Positions 1-12,518 of a stretch of 64,000 nucleotides of DNA are shown here, piece after piece. Numbering within the stretch: position 1 is the stretch's first letter; every line of letters begins with the position of its first letter. The position numbers and the translations under genes are program-made. The stretch is from Spiroplasma clarkii (GTDB lineage: Bacteria > Bacillota_I > Bacilli_A > Mycoplasmatales > Mycoplasmataceae). The DNA is taken from contig NZ_CP024870.1 of NCBI RefSeq assembly GCF_002795265.1, forward strand, positions 1,240,001 through 1,304,000. Reading direction: 5' to 3'. Under the pieces are notes generated by a model. It searched no databases. It worked only from the letters and a program-made list of their open reading frames with translations, and was not told where the DNA came from.

Positions 1-1
1 A

Positions 2-232
2 GTAAATAGTAATGTAATGAAAAGTGCCCGCAAGGATGCAATTTTCTTACACTGCTTACCTTCATACCACGATCTAAAAACAGATATTGGGAAAAAAATT
101 CATGAAAAATATGGATTAAAAGAAATGGAAGTAACTGACGAAGTCTTTGAATCTAAAAAATCAAAAGTTTTTGAGGAAGCAGAAAACAGAATGCATTCAA
201 TTAAAGCAATAATGGTTGCTATGATGCGATAA
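2..232 (+). CDS. argF: Ornithine carbamoyltransferase, C-terminal end (partial)
   Basis: Only the last 76 codons lie in the window; the 5' part is off the left edge. The fragment carries the ornithine-binding signature [10 protein letters not shown] (family usual FLHCLPAFHD) and the typical C-terminal tail with [19 protein letters not shown]. In a catabolic setting this enzyme splits citrulline with phosphate into ornithine and carbamoyl phosphate, the substrate of the carbamate kinase encoded downstream. The gene lies just upstream of a YfcC/ArcD-like carrier and arcC in the same direction, so it is the catabolic (arcB-type) enzyme of the arginine-deiminase pathway. arcA would be expected further left but cannot be seen. 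Identity is firm from the signature and context. Confidence 0.93.
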   Translation, partial: VNSNVMKSARKDAIFLHCLPSYHDLKTDIGKKIHEKYGLKEMEVTDEVFESKKSKVFEEAENRMHSIKAIMVAMMR

Positions 233-269
233 ATTCTAAAAACAAGTTTATAAAGAAAGGAAAAATAAA

Positions 270-1763
270 ATGGAAGTAAAAGAAAAGAAAAAATGAAAAT
301 TTAAAATGCCTACAGCCTTTACAATTTTGTTTTTCATTATTGCCTTCTTGGTAATAATGTCTTGAATTCTGCATTGAAGTGGTGTCACTTATGATGGTGC
401 AGATGGAGCTACAAAAATTGGAGCTATGGGTATCCTAGATATCTTCTGGTCTATCTGTCAAGGTTTCGTTGATAGAGCTGAGATTATAATTTTTATCTTA
501 GTACTAGGAGGATTTATCTTCATTGTTTTAGAAACTAAAGCACTTGAAGCCTTTACCCAATCAGTTTCAAAAAAATTAGGAAATAGATCAATTTTCTTAA
601 TACCAATAATGATGTTCTTCTTCAGTTTCTGTGGTTCAACTTATGGAATGGCTGAAGAAACATTAGGATTTTATATGATCTTAATTCCCCTTGTCCTTTC
701 AATGGGATATGATAAATTCACTGGATTAATGATTGTTTTATTTGGAGCTGGAGCTGGAGTATTAACTTCAACAGTTAACCCCTTTGTGATTGCTGTTGCT
801 GTTGATGCTGCTAAAGTTGAAGGCTTATCATCAAGTAATGGTATGGCTTGAAGATGAATTTCTTGAGTTATTATTACTGGTGCTGCTATTACAATGGTTA
901 CATTATATGCAGTTAAAGTTAAAAAAAATCCACAAAAATCATACACTTTCGCAACACTTGAAGGTGATAAAACTTTCTTCTTAGGAGAACAACAAGAAGA
1001 AGTTAAATTTACAAAAAGAAGAATTGCCACACTAGTAATTTTCTTAATGACATTTGTTATTATGGTTGTTTACTTAGTGGCTTGAGATGACATTACCAAC
1101 AGCACAGCAATGGGAAATGCAGGAGAATGAGTAAATACAAATATTCCTTATCTAACTGCTTTAATTCCTGGATTTGGAATGGGATACTTAGTTGAAGTAT
1201 CAGTCTTCTTCTTTGTTAGTGCCTTAATCATTGCTCTAATTGGTTGAAGTGGTGAAGAACATTATGTTAACGCCATGATTGATGGAGCTAGAGATTTATT
1301 AGGAGTATGTTTAGTAATTGCCACAGCTGGTGGAGTTGGAATTATTATGGACAGTAGTGGTATCCAAAGTCTAGTAGTTGATGGTCTTTCAAAAGGAATG
1401 GACGGACTAAACTCAGTTGTCTTCTTATTATTATCATTTATTATTTTCTTACCTTTATCATTCCTAATTCCTTCAACAAGTGGGTTTGCAGCAGCAATCT
1501 TCCCAGTTTGAGGGCCACTTGCAGCTTCAATTGGAACTGGAGCCACAGGAGTAGCTAGTGGATCAATTCTTGCATTTAGTTTTGCAAGTGGGATCTTAAA
1601 CCTATTCACTCCAACAAGTGGAGTTGTTATGGGTGCTTTAGGAATTGCAAAAATGGATTATGGAACATTTATGAAAGGGTCATGAAAATTCATTCTAGTT
1701 ATGACTGGAACTGCACTTGCCCTATTATTATTAGGTTCTGCATTACCAGCATCAGTATTTTAG
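270..1763 (+). CDS. YfcC-family membrane carrier, probable arginine/ornithine antiporter (ArcD-like)
   Basis: A 497-residue polytopic membrane protein read through several TGA-Trp codons. It opens with a short basic N-terminus and PTAFTILFFIIAFLVIMSW, then about twelve hydrophobic segments. YfcC/DcuC-type motifs are visible: GSTYGMAEETLGFYMILIP near residue 120 and GAGAGVLTSTVNPFVIAVA near residue 160. It sits between argF and arcC, where arginine-deiminase operons carry the arginine/ornithine exchanger, so arginine-in/ornithine-out exchange is the likely role (inference from context; the YfcC family itself is broadly annotated). The start at 270 follows an AAAGGAAA ribosome-binding site, and the stop TAG is followed at once by the AGGAGG of arcC. 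Confidence 0.87.
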
Positions 1764-1773
1764 GAGGAAAAAA

Positions 1774-2706
1774 ATGGCTAAAATAGTAGTTGCAGTTGGA
1801 GGCAATGCCTTAGGTAATAATCCTGAAGAGCAAAAAGAGATTGTCAAAATAACTGCAAAAAATCTTGTTGATATGGTGGAAAATGGTCACAACCTTGTGA
1901 TTGTCCATGGAAATGGACCTCAAGTTGGAATGATCAATCAGGCCTTTAGCATAGCAAATGCCCATGATAAAAATTCACCAGTTGTAGATTTTCCTGAATG
2001 TGGAAGTATGAGTCAAGGTTACATTGGTTTTCATTTAACAAATGCTCTAGTTAATGAGTTTAAAAAGAGAAAAATGACCAATGATGTAGCAACAATCGTT
2101 ACCCAAACAATTGTTGATAAAAAAGATTCTGCTTTTAAAAATCCAACAAAACCAATTGGAATGTTTTATGACCAACAACAAGCTGAAATTTTAAGTAAAA
2201 CTCAACAATGGGATATGAAAGAAGATTCTGGTCGAGGTTGAAGAAGAGTTATTGCTTCACCAAAACCAATTGACATTGTTGAAAAGAAAGTAATTACAAC
2301 ACTTTTAGAAGCAAATACTACAATTATTGCTGCAGGTGGAGGTGGAATTCCAGTCTACTTAAACCAAGCAAGCTATCAAGGAATTGCTGCAGTAATCGAT
2401 AAAGATTTTGCAGCCGCAAAAATTGCAGAGATTATTAAAGCAGATAAGTTAATAATTTTAACTGCTGTTGATAGAGTTATGATAAATTACAACACTGAAA
2501 ATGAAGAAGCTCTTGAAAAATTAACAGTAACTGAAGTTGAAAAATTAATTGCTGAAAAACAATTTGGTGAAGGAAGTATGTTGCCAAAAGTACAAGCTGC
2601 AGTTTCATTTATTCAAAATGGTGGCCAAGAATCAATAATTGGTTCACTTGAAGAATCTGAAAAAGTAATTCAGGGACTAAGTGGTACAAGAATTTGTAAA
2701 GCTTAA
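1774..2706 (+). CDS. arcC: Carbamate kinase
   Basis: A 310-residue protein, the normal length for carbamate kinase, beginning MAKIVVAVGGNALG with the nucleotide-binding VGGNAL motif of the amino-acid-kinase fold. Other family marks are VIVHGNGPQVG, the DFPECGSMSQGYIG segment, AAGGGGIPV and DKDFAAAKIA. It makes ATP from carbamoyl phosphate and ADP, the energy-yielding last step of arginine breakdown in the cytosol. The start is 10 nt after the carrier's stop with an AGGAGG site, so the two are co-transcribed. It is the last gene of the operon and is followed by a strong hairpin. Confidence 0.95.
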
Positions 2707-2715
2707 AGTGACTAA

Positions 2716-2747
2716 AAAGACCAATGCAATGCATTGGTCTTTTTTTA
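2716..2747. terminator. Bidirectional hairpin terminator between arcC and the P-type ATPase
   Basis: The arms GACCAATGCA and TGCATTGGTC are flanked by an A-run on the left and a T-run on the right. It can end arcC (+) and the convergent ATPase gene (-), whose TAA stop lies in the T-run. Confidence 0.85.
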
Positions 2748-5642
2748 TTCTTCTTTCATTTTTTCTATTTTAATGTTCATTTTTCTTTTAAAGCGTTTAA
2801 TTTTATCTATTTTTTGTTTTTTGGCAAAATTAAACTTAGCTATTTTCAAATCATCTTTATGGATTTTTTGATAGATTGCTTTAAAGATTAGTGTTTCAAT
2901 AAAGATAAAAACAAATGGCAATACAGATAGTCCCACAGAAATTAATAAAATTGTTACGATAGTTTCTTCTAAAGTGTTTGGAACATTGAAGAAATCATTT
3001 AAACCAGGAATGAAAATTGTAATGATATTTAAAAGGAAGGCAATAATCATTGCTCCTAACATTCATTCATTTAAAGTGGCTTTCTCTGATTTTTCTTTAG
3101 CAATTTTTACTGTATTGTTTCTAATTTGTACAATTCAAACATAAAAGATTGGAGCAAAAATTATCACAATATATGCAGCAGATGAAGTTATAGCCATTAA
3201 TTGATCAGGACTTTCAATTTTATCTTTATAACCATAATAAGCAATACAAAAAGCAATAATGGCAAAAATAGTATTAAAGAATGTTATTGAAATAATTTCA
3301 ACAAAAATTCATTTAAAAACTGATTCATGTGGACTTCTTGGTTCATACATCATCACCTGCTCTTTTGAGTGAGCTAGTCCATATGGAATTGCTAAAATAG
3401 TTTCAACAGAAACAATATGTCATAAAACATTTATGTCTCCTAGAGCAATAATTTTACCTGTATGACCAACAATAGCTCAAAAAGAAAGGATAAATAAAAT
3501 TACTAACATTTGAGAAAAGTTTGCTCCTAATAAGAAGGCAATTGCTCTTTTAATTTTTTCATAAACATTTCGTCCTTCTCTAACTCCTGAAATTATTGTG
3601 GCAAAATTGTCATCTGTTAGAATTGCTTTTGCAGATTCCTTGGCAACATCAGTTCCAGTAATCCCCATTGCAATTCCAATATCTGCTTTTGTTAGAGAGG
3701 GTGCATCATTAACCCCATCACCAGTCATTGCCACAATTTTGTTTTGACTTTGTAGGGTTTCAACAATTCTAGTTTTATGTTCAGGGTTAACCCTAGCAAA
3801 GACATTAACTGTTTTTAGTTTTTCTTTAAATTCTTCATCATTTAAGGCATCAATTTCTAAACCAGTTAAAGCTTCATTATACTTTGGAGAAGCAATTCCA
3901 ATTTTTTTAGCAATGGCCATTGCAGTAATTTTGTGGTCTCCAGTAATCATAATTACTCTTATACCTGAATCATTAGCACGAGCAACTGCAAACTTTGCTT
4001 CTTTTCTTGGGGGGTCCATCATAGCAACCCCACCTAAAAATATTAAATCTTTTTCATAATTATCTTGGGCAAACTCTTGGCCAGTCTCAATAATTTTATA
4101 AGCTAATCCTAAAACTCTTAGTGCATCTTGTAATAGTGGTTCAACATTTTGAGATATTTCAGTTTTGATAGTTTCAGTTAATGGCACCACCTTACCATTT
4201 AAATAAATCTTTTTACAAATTTTTAATAAGTTATCAAGTGCTCCTTTTACATAAGCCACTTGTTTATCATCAACTTGATTAACTGTTGTCATCAGTTTAC
4301 GTTCACTATCAAAAGGAATCTCATCAATTCTTTTATAAGTATCACGCAATTCAAGTTCATTAATGTTTAATGTGTGTCCTCAATCTGTAAGAGCAATTTC
4401 AGTTGGGTCTCCTAGTCGAGCATTACCTATTGAAATAGCATCACTACATAAAACCAATCCATTAACAAAATGTCATTGTTCTTGCTCTTTTGGATCATAT
4501 TTAAAGTTTTTTAATTCAACAATGTTTTTATCTAAAAAGAGTTTTTCAATGGTCATTTTGTTTTGAGTTAAAGTTCCCGTTTTATCTGAACAAATAACAT
4601 TAACTGTTCCTAAAGTTTCAATGGCATTAAAAGTTTTCACAATAACATTTCTTGAAGCCATTTTTTTTGCAGAAACAGATAGTGAGATTGTAACAATAAT
4701 CATAATTGACTCTGGAATTAAAGCAATTCCAGCAGAAATTGAAAAAATGATTGCTGCAATTAATTCAACATTATTTTTTTCACCACCAGTTAAATAACTT
4801 AATAAGAAAATTCCAATTCCCATTACCAAAGCAATGGTTGAAATTCAAATTGCTAATTGAGTTAATTTTTTTTGTAATGGTGTTCTTTTAGTTTTTGTTT
4901 CAGAAATTGATTTAGCAATTTTACCCATAGCTGAGTATTCACCAGTTGCCACAACAACCCCAACAGCTCTACCATCAGTAATATATGTAGACATAAATCC
5001 CATATTTTTTTGATCACCTAACATCATTTCTGAATCTGCAAGTTTATCTGCATGTTTATCTACTGGTAAACTTTCACCAGTTAGTGCTGATTCATCAACT
5101 CGTAATTTAGGTGACTCAACAATTCTAATATCTGCAGGGATAAATTTACCTGTGTCTAAAAAAACCATGTCTCCTCTTACAATTTGTTCAACACTAATTT
5201 CGCTCTGTACTCCATCACGTAAAACTACTGCTTTTGGTTCAGCTAATGATTTTAAAGCTGTTAATGATTTTTGGGCTTTACTCTCCTGAGTGGTTGCAAT
5301 AATTGAGTTAATTAATACAACACCAAAAATCACAATAATTCCCGGGATTTGTTCATGCTCAATTCTACCAATTAAAATTATTGGTAGAATTATTGACAAG
5401 AATCCTGCAATCAGCATAATGATTGCTAGAGGGTCAGCTAAAGTTTTTAAAAAAATTAATCAGCCTGGCTCTCTTTTGGCTTCAGCTAATTTATTTTCAC
5501 CTTCATCAAGTAGTTTCTTTTTGGCAAGTTCAGAACTTAAACCAGTTTCTGGATTTGTTTTTAGCTTATCAAAAATTTCTTGGTTGGACATTGCAAATCA
5601 TCTCTTATAATTTCTAATGTCATTCTTATTTTGATTTTCCAT
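2745..5642 (-). CDS. P-type cation-transporting ATPase (P2 type, Ca2+-like)
   Basis: A 965-residue E1-E2 ATPase in one frame across many TGA-Trp codons. Domains in order: cytoplasmic N-terminal segment (about 1-55), two membrane helices, actuator domain with DESALTGES near residue 185, the IPES motif of helix M4 (IALIPESIMIIVT), the phosphorylation site CSDKTGTLTQN near residue 350, TGDGVNDAPSL near 645, then C-terminal helices and a Lys-rich tail. The combination and length place it among P2-type pumps, probably calcium; the ion cannot be fixed from sequence (Mg2+ or Na+ pumps are alternatives). The start ATG follows AAAGGAGACGTT. It has its own promoter and converges on the arginine operon. 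Confidence 0.92.
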
Positions 5643-5727
5643 AACGTCTCCTTTGTTTACATTTGTAAAAGATGCTGATTTAGGTCTGTAAACGCAACCT
5701 ATTCTTGAAAACATCTTGTACCACACA

Positions 5728-5755
5728 ATTATAGGACTTTAAAATATTTTTGCAA
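5728..5755 (-). promoter_or_regulatory. Promoter of the P-type ATPase gene
   Basis: On the minus strand a -35 box TTGCAA and a perfect -10 box TATAAT are separated by 16 nt, about 85 bp upstream of the start codon. Confidence 0.65.
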
Positions 5756-5850
5756 ATTTAACACTCGCAAAAAAACCTTTTAAATAGGGGTTCTACCATT
5801 ATTTTAAAATAAAATTAAAATTAAAACTATGTGGTTTATTGATTTAAAGC

Positions 5851-5873
5851 AAAAAACACAGTACTTTGTACTG
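5851..5873 (-). terminator. Terminator of the PTS EIIC gene
   Basis: A CAGTAC/GTACTG hairpin with a 3-nt loop lies 15 bp past the EIIC stop and is followed on the minus strand by TG and a T6 run. Confidence 0.75.
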
Positions 5874-5887
5874 ATTTAAAGAAATGT

Positions 5888-8113
5888 TTAAGCTGTTGAT
5901 GTTTTTTGCGTCTCAGATGGTTTATCCTTTGGATTTTTCTTTCCAAGTCCTTTTTTAATAATTAAATTGGGTAATTCATTTAATTTAAAGTTACGCATTT
6001 GATCTATTTTTTTAGTATAGTTAGCAAATAAAACAAATGGTGAATAAAGTGTTGTTAAGATAACAATATTAATAAAAATAATTAAGAAAGCCATGTTGTC
6101 TCTGGTTGAGGCAAAGCCTCCAAAAATTGGAATAGTATTTTGTGGGACAAACACTGTTGTGTATCCCAAGAAACCATTAACTGTAGCCATGTAAGTTAAA
6201 ATCCCCACAAAGATTGGTCCAAGCATAAATGGAATAAATAGAATTGGGTTTAAAACAATAGGAATCCCAAATAAAATTGGTTCATTAACACTAAACAATA
6301 TTGCTATAATTGATAGTTTTGTGGTGTTACGTCACTCTGCTCTTTTTGAGAACATAAAGATTGCTAGAACTAAACCAATAGTTCCTCCACTTCCTCCAAT
6401 TTGTATAAAAGAAAACATGAATGAATTAGTAAAGACATATTGGGGAGCATTCCCAGCAGCAATTGCTGCTTGATTTTGTAACAAACCATCTAGCTGTAAT
6501 GGTTCAATTATTGGAGAAATAATTCCATGAGGGTTAACTCCTAAAAATCAACAAAATTGTCAGACACTAACAACAGTAGTCATTCCTCATAACCCAGTAA
6601 TTGCTTCAGTTAAAGGCAATTGTAAAACAATAACTACAATTTGGTTTAAAGAGTTGACAGAAACATAACTTCCTTGGATTTGGATTTCTCCAACATTATA
6701 ACCAACAAAAGAAATGATAAACTCAATCAAGGCAAAAACTATTAAAGTTATGGCAAATGGTACCAAGACATTAAATGACCTAATTACCCCATCAGGAACA
6801 CTGTTTTTGTCTAAGTTTATTTTTAAACGTTCATTTTTTGATAAGTTACCATAAATTACTGATGAAAAAATTGAAACTAAAACAGCAGTTAAAAGTCCAG
6901 AAGTCCCCATAACTTTGATGTCTGTAATGAAAATTGGGTTGACAACAATATAACAACCCATTGCTAGTAGCATCATCGATCACCTAGATGAATTATAATG
7001 AGGTGCTAAATTATAGGCAATGGCTCCTGCAAGTAAAAGGGCATAAAAAGCAAACCCTGCATTGTAAATGTTTTCTCCAATATCACGAACCTTTTGAAGG
7101 TTCTCTAAGGTATCTACTGAAAATGAGAAAAGATTTAAAAACCCACCGTATTCTGGTGAAATAAAGGTATTGTTAATAATTACAAAGATTGCTCCTGCAA
7201 TAATTAAGGGCATCAAGGCAAAAAAACCATTTCTTAAGGCTGCAATAAATTTTCAATTTGAAAACTTATTGACATCTTTGGCAAATCTTTCTAAATAGAC
7301 TTTAAATGGTAAAACATCTGTTTTCCCCTTATTGTAACGCAATTCTAATTTTGCATTAACAACCCTTTTGTGTTGGTACTCAATCTTACTTTTTAATTGG
7401 TTTGCTAAAAATAAAACTTCAATTGAAAGTTCATAGATTGAACGTTCATTATCATTCTTAAACGGTTTTAGTTTATGGTTAATAAACTTTCTCACTTTAT
7501 ATTTATACCTTTTAATTTGTGGGTGTTGCTCTTCAAATTCTTGATACAGATGATTAATGTTCTTTTGAAACTCTTGGTGGTACTCTTCAATCAATTGATT
7601 GGCCTCTTTTTGAACTTCAAGAAAAGTATCTCTATAAATAATTTCATTAGCAATTCTTTTAAATTTTGAATCTTTTCATTTTTCTTTAATTTGACGATTA
7701 TTTTTTTTGATTTCTTTTGCCAATTCTTTGATTTTTTTAATTCTTAATTTATATGCTGATTCAATTGACTTGATTTCATCTTTTGCTTTATCTAAACGAA
7801 TTGTGATTTTTGCTTTAAATTCTGAATTCAATTCATCTCTGTTTAAAGCATACTCTTCATATAAGGTGTTAACGTCTTTGTACTCATATTTTGCTCTAGC
7901 AACTTCATTTTCAAATTCAGTTTCCAAGGCAAACAATTTTTTATTTAATAAGATTTTCATTTCAGGTTTAATTTGAGGAAACTCATTTTTTTTCTTTCCA
8001 ACCAACCATTTGTATTCATGCAAATCTTTTTTCATCTCTTTAAGTCTTTGCTTATCTCGAATGACTTGTTTATAAATACTAAAAACTTCAGGGAATTTTT
8101 CATATTTTTGCAT
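5888..8113 (-). CDS. PTS EIIC permease, lactose/cellobiose family, with long coiled-coil N-terminal extension
   Basis: A 741-residue protein. Residues 1 to about 285 are soluble, very rich in Lys, Glu and Leu, and look like long coiled coils. From about residue 288 a polytopic membrane domain begins and carries EIIC family marks: GVNPHGIISPI, the SVNEPILFGIPIVLNPI loop and FGGFASTRDN. EIIC domains of this family bind and translocate beta-glucosides or similar sugars during phosphorylation. No EIIA or EIIB is adjacent, so these would act in trans. A plain family EIIC is around 430-450 residues, so the N-terminal region is a real addition, with an internal RBS and ATG at 8113 supporting the long form. 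The upstream lipoprotein stops 2 bp before this start, implying coupled translation. The sugar is unknown. Confidence 0.85.
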
Positions 8114-8115
8114 GA

Positions 8116-9327
8116 TTACACCTCATCTCCTTGGGAAGTTTTTGAACTCCCTACTGTGTTGATAACTTGCTCTCTAAAATCTCAACCATATAAATAAAGT
8201 TGTGCTCTATTTCTTAAATTAAAATCAGCAATATATTTTTCAATATTTAGTGAACTGTCTGTTGTACCTTCATCCTCACGATAAGTTTGGGCAAACCGAA
8301 TAATTTCTTGTCTTGTTGGTTTTTCATATGAAGTGGTCTCACCATCTGCTGCTGTGTTTAAAATTCGACTTGGAAACTTTTCAAAGTAGTTAAAAATCCC
8401 TGTTTGAGTCATTGTTCCAACATTCAAATAGTTAATTAAGTTTTTTTCAAAACGAACACTAACCTGAGAATTACCCATTGAACGGGCTGTACCCTCACCA
8501 ACAAGTTTTAAAAGTGGGATCATCCTTCCACGAGTTACTTCAACAATTAGACTTCTTAAATCATTCACAAAGATTCCAAGATCAACAACTTGACTGCTGT
8601 TGCCATCAGTTTCACGCAACTCTTCATAGTAATGGTTGGCTTGGATTCAACCTTCATATAAAAGGTTCAGGTTTTTACGCAAAACTGCATAGCGAGCAAC
8701 ATTTCTTTGGAATTCAATGTTGGTAATTAGATCTCCCAAAAAAGTTAATAGTGATCTTCGTGTATTTGCTGCCAAATGTGTTGATAAATTTCTTTTATCA
8801 TCTTTTGTGTCATAATAAAACCAAATACTTTCTAATTGGTTGTTTTCATGTTCACCTGGTTCTGCATTAGCAACAGTATTAATATCTTGATAAACTATTT
8901 GGTATCAAGCACTTAAATTATTATTAATTAAAGCCTCAAATCAGGCATTTAATTGCACATACATATCAACTGCAGCTTTTCCAAAGTAATAAGCCATATT
9001 ATACTCTTGAATATCATCAGAATTTGTGACATAATTTGCCAAATGATAGTTAGTTTTAAAGTAAGTATCTAGCAAGTTTTCTTCAGCTTCCCCTTCTTCT
9101 CGATCTTTATCACAAACTGAACTAGTTAGTTCACCCTTATAATAAATTGGGGTACAAAGATTATTGTAATGAAATTCGGGCAAATTAAAAAAACTTTCCT
9201 TTTCTAGATCTAAGATGTCTCTAATTTTTCTAGTTGAAACACCCTCACAAGCAACTGTTAGAATTGAAGAAGCAACTAGTGTTGCTGACATTGTCAAAGA
9301 AGAAATCAGTGTTAACAGCCTTTTCAT
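8116..9327 (-). CDS. Lipoprotein of unknown function coupled to PTS EIIC
   Basis: A 403-residue protein with a lipoprotein signal peptide: MKRLLTLISSL, hydrophobic core, then the lipobox TVAC followed by Glu. The mature part is hydrophilic, rich in Asp, Glu, Asn and Tyr, predicted largely helical, with no motif I recognise. Its stop lies 2 bp before the start of the EIIC gene, so the pair forms a tight operon; a surface role linked to that sugar permease (binding or assembly) is inference only. An extended -10-like TGTTAAAAT lies about 40 bp upstream of the start, as it also does before the neighbouring ABC exporter. Confidence 0.85.
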
Positions 9328-9445
9328 AAATTTACTCCTATTTCTTTGTGGATTGAATATATTTTAACAAAAAAAACTATTAATTTATACACTAATCTTG
9401 TTTCCAACCCAAAATATCCACTAATGTACTTAAAAAATAGTTTTT

Positions 9446-11263
9446 CTACTTTAATAACCCATATTCATATAGTTTTTTAAATCTTCCTGGGGCTTTTTTG
9501 AGTTCATCAAATGTCCCTATTTGTGAAATTCCCAAAGTTTTATCCAACACAATTACTCTATCAACATTTTTAATAGTACTTAGACGGTGAGCAATTACTA
9601 CTGTGGTTCTACCTTGCATTAAATTATTAAGTTCTGCTTGGATTTCTGCTTCCACAATGTTGTCAAGTGCACTTGTGGCTTCATCAAGAATTAACAATTG
9701 GGGGTTTTTTAAAAATAAACGAGCAATTATTAACCTTTGCTTTTGCCCACCAGAAAACATAAATCCTCTTTCTCCTAAAATGGTGTGATAACCTTGAGGT
9801 AAAGTCATTATGATGTCATGTAAATTAGCTTTTTGAGCAGCTGCCTTAACTTCTTCATCAGTTACATTTGTTAATCCATAAGCTAAATTTTCAATAACTG
9901 TTCCATAAATTATCTGAGGTTCTTGTTCAACATAACCAACCATCGAAAGGTATTGGGGTAAATCTAGTTCTTTAATATTGATCCCATTTATTAATAACTC
10001 ACCTTCTGTAGTGTCATAAAACCTTAAAAGCATTTTAGCAATTGTAGATTTTCCCACTCCAGTTTCACCAACAAAAGCATAACTTTTACCTTTCTCTAAT
10101 TCAAGATTAATGCAAGGGAGAATTTGTTTCATTGGAGATTCAGGATAACTAAAAGAGACATTTCTAAACAAGATTGAATCAATTGAACAAATTTTACGTC
10201 CATCATCTGGAATATCTAAAAGGGTTTTGGCTTTATAGATTAAATTTAACCTCATAACACAGTTTGCCATTCTAGTCATTCCACGCAGTGATTGAGTTAG
10301 TAATAAAATATTGGGCATCAAGCTTGAAGCTGCACTAATTACAGCAACGCATAAACTAGCAAGAGTTGCTGGATCTGTACTTGATCGATACAACACAATT
10401 GTAATCATTAACATAAAAACTGGAAATGCTGTGGCAAAAACTCCATTTAAAATTAGCATTCATGATTGAAAACGAACTGAACGCATTTGTTTCACATCAT
10501 ACTTTTTGTGTAATTCTTGATTTCTTTTGGTTTCTCGTTCTTCAGTTCCAGTAGCTTTAATTAATCTAATGTTAATAATTCTATCAATAATGTCTGCATC
10601 AATTTCTTGACGTTGGTCCACAGCAATTAAGATTGCTCGACGATAAAAAATAAACATAACTCAAATGGCACACATTAAGGCAAATAAAAGTCCTAAAGCA
10701 ATGTAACCAATAGTGACATCAATTCCAAAAACTATACTAGTGGTCACAACTGTTGTGGCAATAGTATAAACAAAATTGGTAAAAAATTCATTAAAAGCAT
10801 CACCAAATCATTGACTATCATTGATAACTCTTGACATTATTAAGCCAAGTTGGTTTTTTGAATAATAACTAATATCAATTTTAACTAAGTGAATTAAGGC
10901 TTTTTGACGTAAGTAGATTTCAACTTTTTTTGCAAACAACATTGAAAGTAAGTTTGTTAAGAACCCAGAAAGTAACATTGCACAAAAAACACCCAATCCA
11001 GCAAAGGCTCAACCAACTCAAGATAAACTAAGACCTCAAAAACTTGCAATACCACCATTTGTTTCTTGCTCAACTACTGCTGTGGTAATCCCTTTAACAA
11101 CAATAACTAGTGAAGAGAATAACATTGAATCCACAATATTTATAAGAATTAGGCAAGTAAAAACATAAGGATGTCTTTTAATCCCACCATTTATGGTCTT
11201 TAAAACATCTTTAAATTTTTCAACACTAAAAGCCTTCTCGGAAGCAAATTTTTCTCTTTTCAT
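9446..11263 (-). CDS. ABC exporter, fused permease and ATPase
   Basis: A 605-residue half-transporter of the MsbA/LmrA layout. Membrane helices fill residues 30-320. The nucleotide-binding domain follows, with Walker A GETGVGKST, Q-loop VEQEPQI, signature FSGGQKQR, Walker B LLILDEATSAL and the H-loop VIAHRLST, all intact. It would work as a homodimer in the plasma membrane and export a lipid, drug or peptide; the substrate cannot be read. It is transcribed alone: the FNT terminator lies upstream and its own TGTTAAAATATA promoter-like element stands about 50 bp before the start. The start ATG (KREKFAS) is fixed by an in-frame stop just upstream, though its ribosome-binding site is weak. Confidence 0.92.
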
Positions 11264-11344
11264 TGGTACTTACACTCACTTATGTATTTCTAATTAACTT
11301 TAATTATATTTTAACAAAATAAACTTCATACTATATAAGTTTTA

Positions 11345-11370
11345 TAAGAAAAAATTGCCAAATTGGCAAT
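11345..11370 (-). terminator. Terminator of the thrS-FNT operon
   Basis: An ATTGCCA/TGGCAAT hairpin with a 3-nt loop is followed on the minus strand by a T-run. It sits 10 bp after the FNT channel stop. Confidence 0.8.
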
Positions 11371-11380
11371 TTTATTGAAA

Positions 11381-12493
11381 TTATTTTTTGTCAGGTTTTT
11401 TTAAACTTGGTTCTTTACCTTTTGCTTTTAAATTTGCTTTGTGCAATTTTTCTTCTAAAAATAAGATGCGTTCTCTTTTAAAGAAAGGTTCAGTGTATTT
11501 TTTATTAATTAAGTGTAAAATTCCTGGTAGTAAAATTGCCCCTGAAACTCAGTTTCCAAGTACTGAAGGTACTAAGTTAACTGCAAAGAAGATAAATCCT
11601 GTAGCTCCATTAATTGAGTTATAAATTTCAGCAGTTGCTAGTGCTCCTGCTCCACCACCCAATAAAGGAGTTGTCTCTCCTGATGCAAAGACGTTATCCT
11701 TCATAATATCCACAATAAAGATAATCCACATAAAATATGAGTTTGCAGGTGAATGTTGGTAACCACTCATTGCAAAGAAAACTATTGGGAAAAAGATAAC
11801 CATCAAAGCAACAACTGGGTGTTTTGATGAATTTGTTAGTGGTAAAGTTGATGAAACCATAAAGTTACATAGCATTCCAGAAGCAAAAGCTGCTATTGCA
11901 GCAATCAGAATGACTTTAAATGTTAGTGCATGACCTTCTAGTAAACTATCTCCAACACCATACATCTTGTGCATTCCTAAATAGTAGGCTTGAACTACAA
12001 CTGATTTGCCCCCAATTTTCATTTCTAAACCACCAGCTAAAATGAAAACAATAATAAATAATAAAGTTCCGACTCAGTTTCCTAATAAAACTCCAAAAAT
12101 ACCTTTTAAGTAATCACTGACTTTTATGGTCTTTTTAAACATTGGAATTGTTGAAACTACATGAGAAGTAAATAGTCCTCCTCCCAAATATGTGATTAAG
12201 ATCAAACAACCTGGGAAAAATAATCCTAATAAGACATTGGCAAATCCACTACCAAAGGGTGTGGAATTAACTGCAACAATACAAGCAGTATATCCAAAGG
12301 CTAAAATTACTCCACCCAAAATTCCTAAAAGAATTTGGTTAAAAAATGTGTAGTGCATTTTATGAATTGCAGCTTTGAAACCTCCAAGTAATCCATCAAC
12401 CATGAATCCATGACGTTCATCTAATAATTCATAATCCTCACTCCTCAATTGAGCAATTTCTGCCTCAATTTTTTTGATATTTTGATTATCCAT
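11381..12493 (-). CDS. Formate/nitrite transporter (FNT) family channel
   Basis: A 370-residue membrane protein: hydrophilic N-terminus to about residue 45, six or more hydrophobic helices to about 330, and a Lys-rich tail. FNT features include the duplicated helix pattern, GGGLFTSH in the first half and the NFMVSSTLPLTNSSKHPVV segment in the second, with FAMSGYQHSPANSYF carrying the conserved GxxHxxAN region. FNT channels pass formate, lactate, acetate or nitrite; in a fermenting mollicute a weak organic acid is most likely (inference). The gene starts 25 bp after thrS in the same direction with an AAAGAGGAGC site and ends in a good terminator, so it probably shares the thrS transcript. Confidence 0.87.
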
Positions 12494-12518
12494 AACTATA
12501 AAGCTCCTCTTTCAATGT

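Noticed and set aside
2745-5642. P-type ATPase split into several fragments (apparent pseudogene)
   Set aside because: All pieces are in one frame and separated only by TGA, which is Trp here; motifs are intact. The same holds for thrS, EIIC, typA and the FtsX-type permease.
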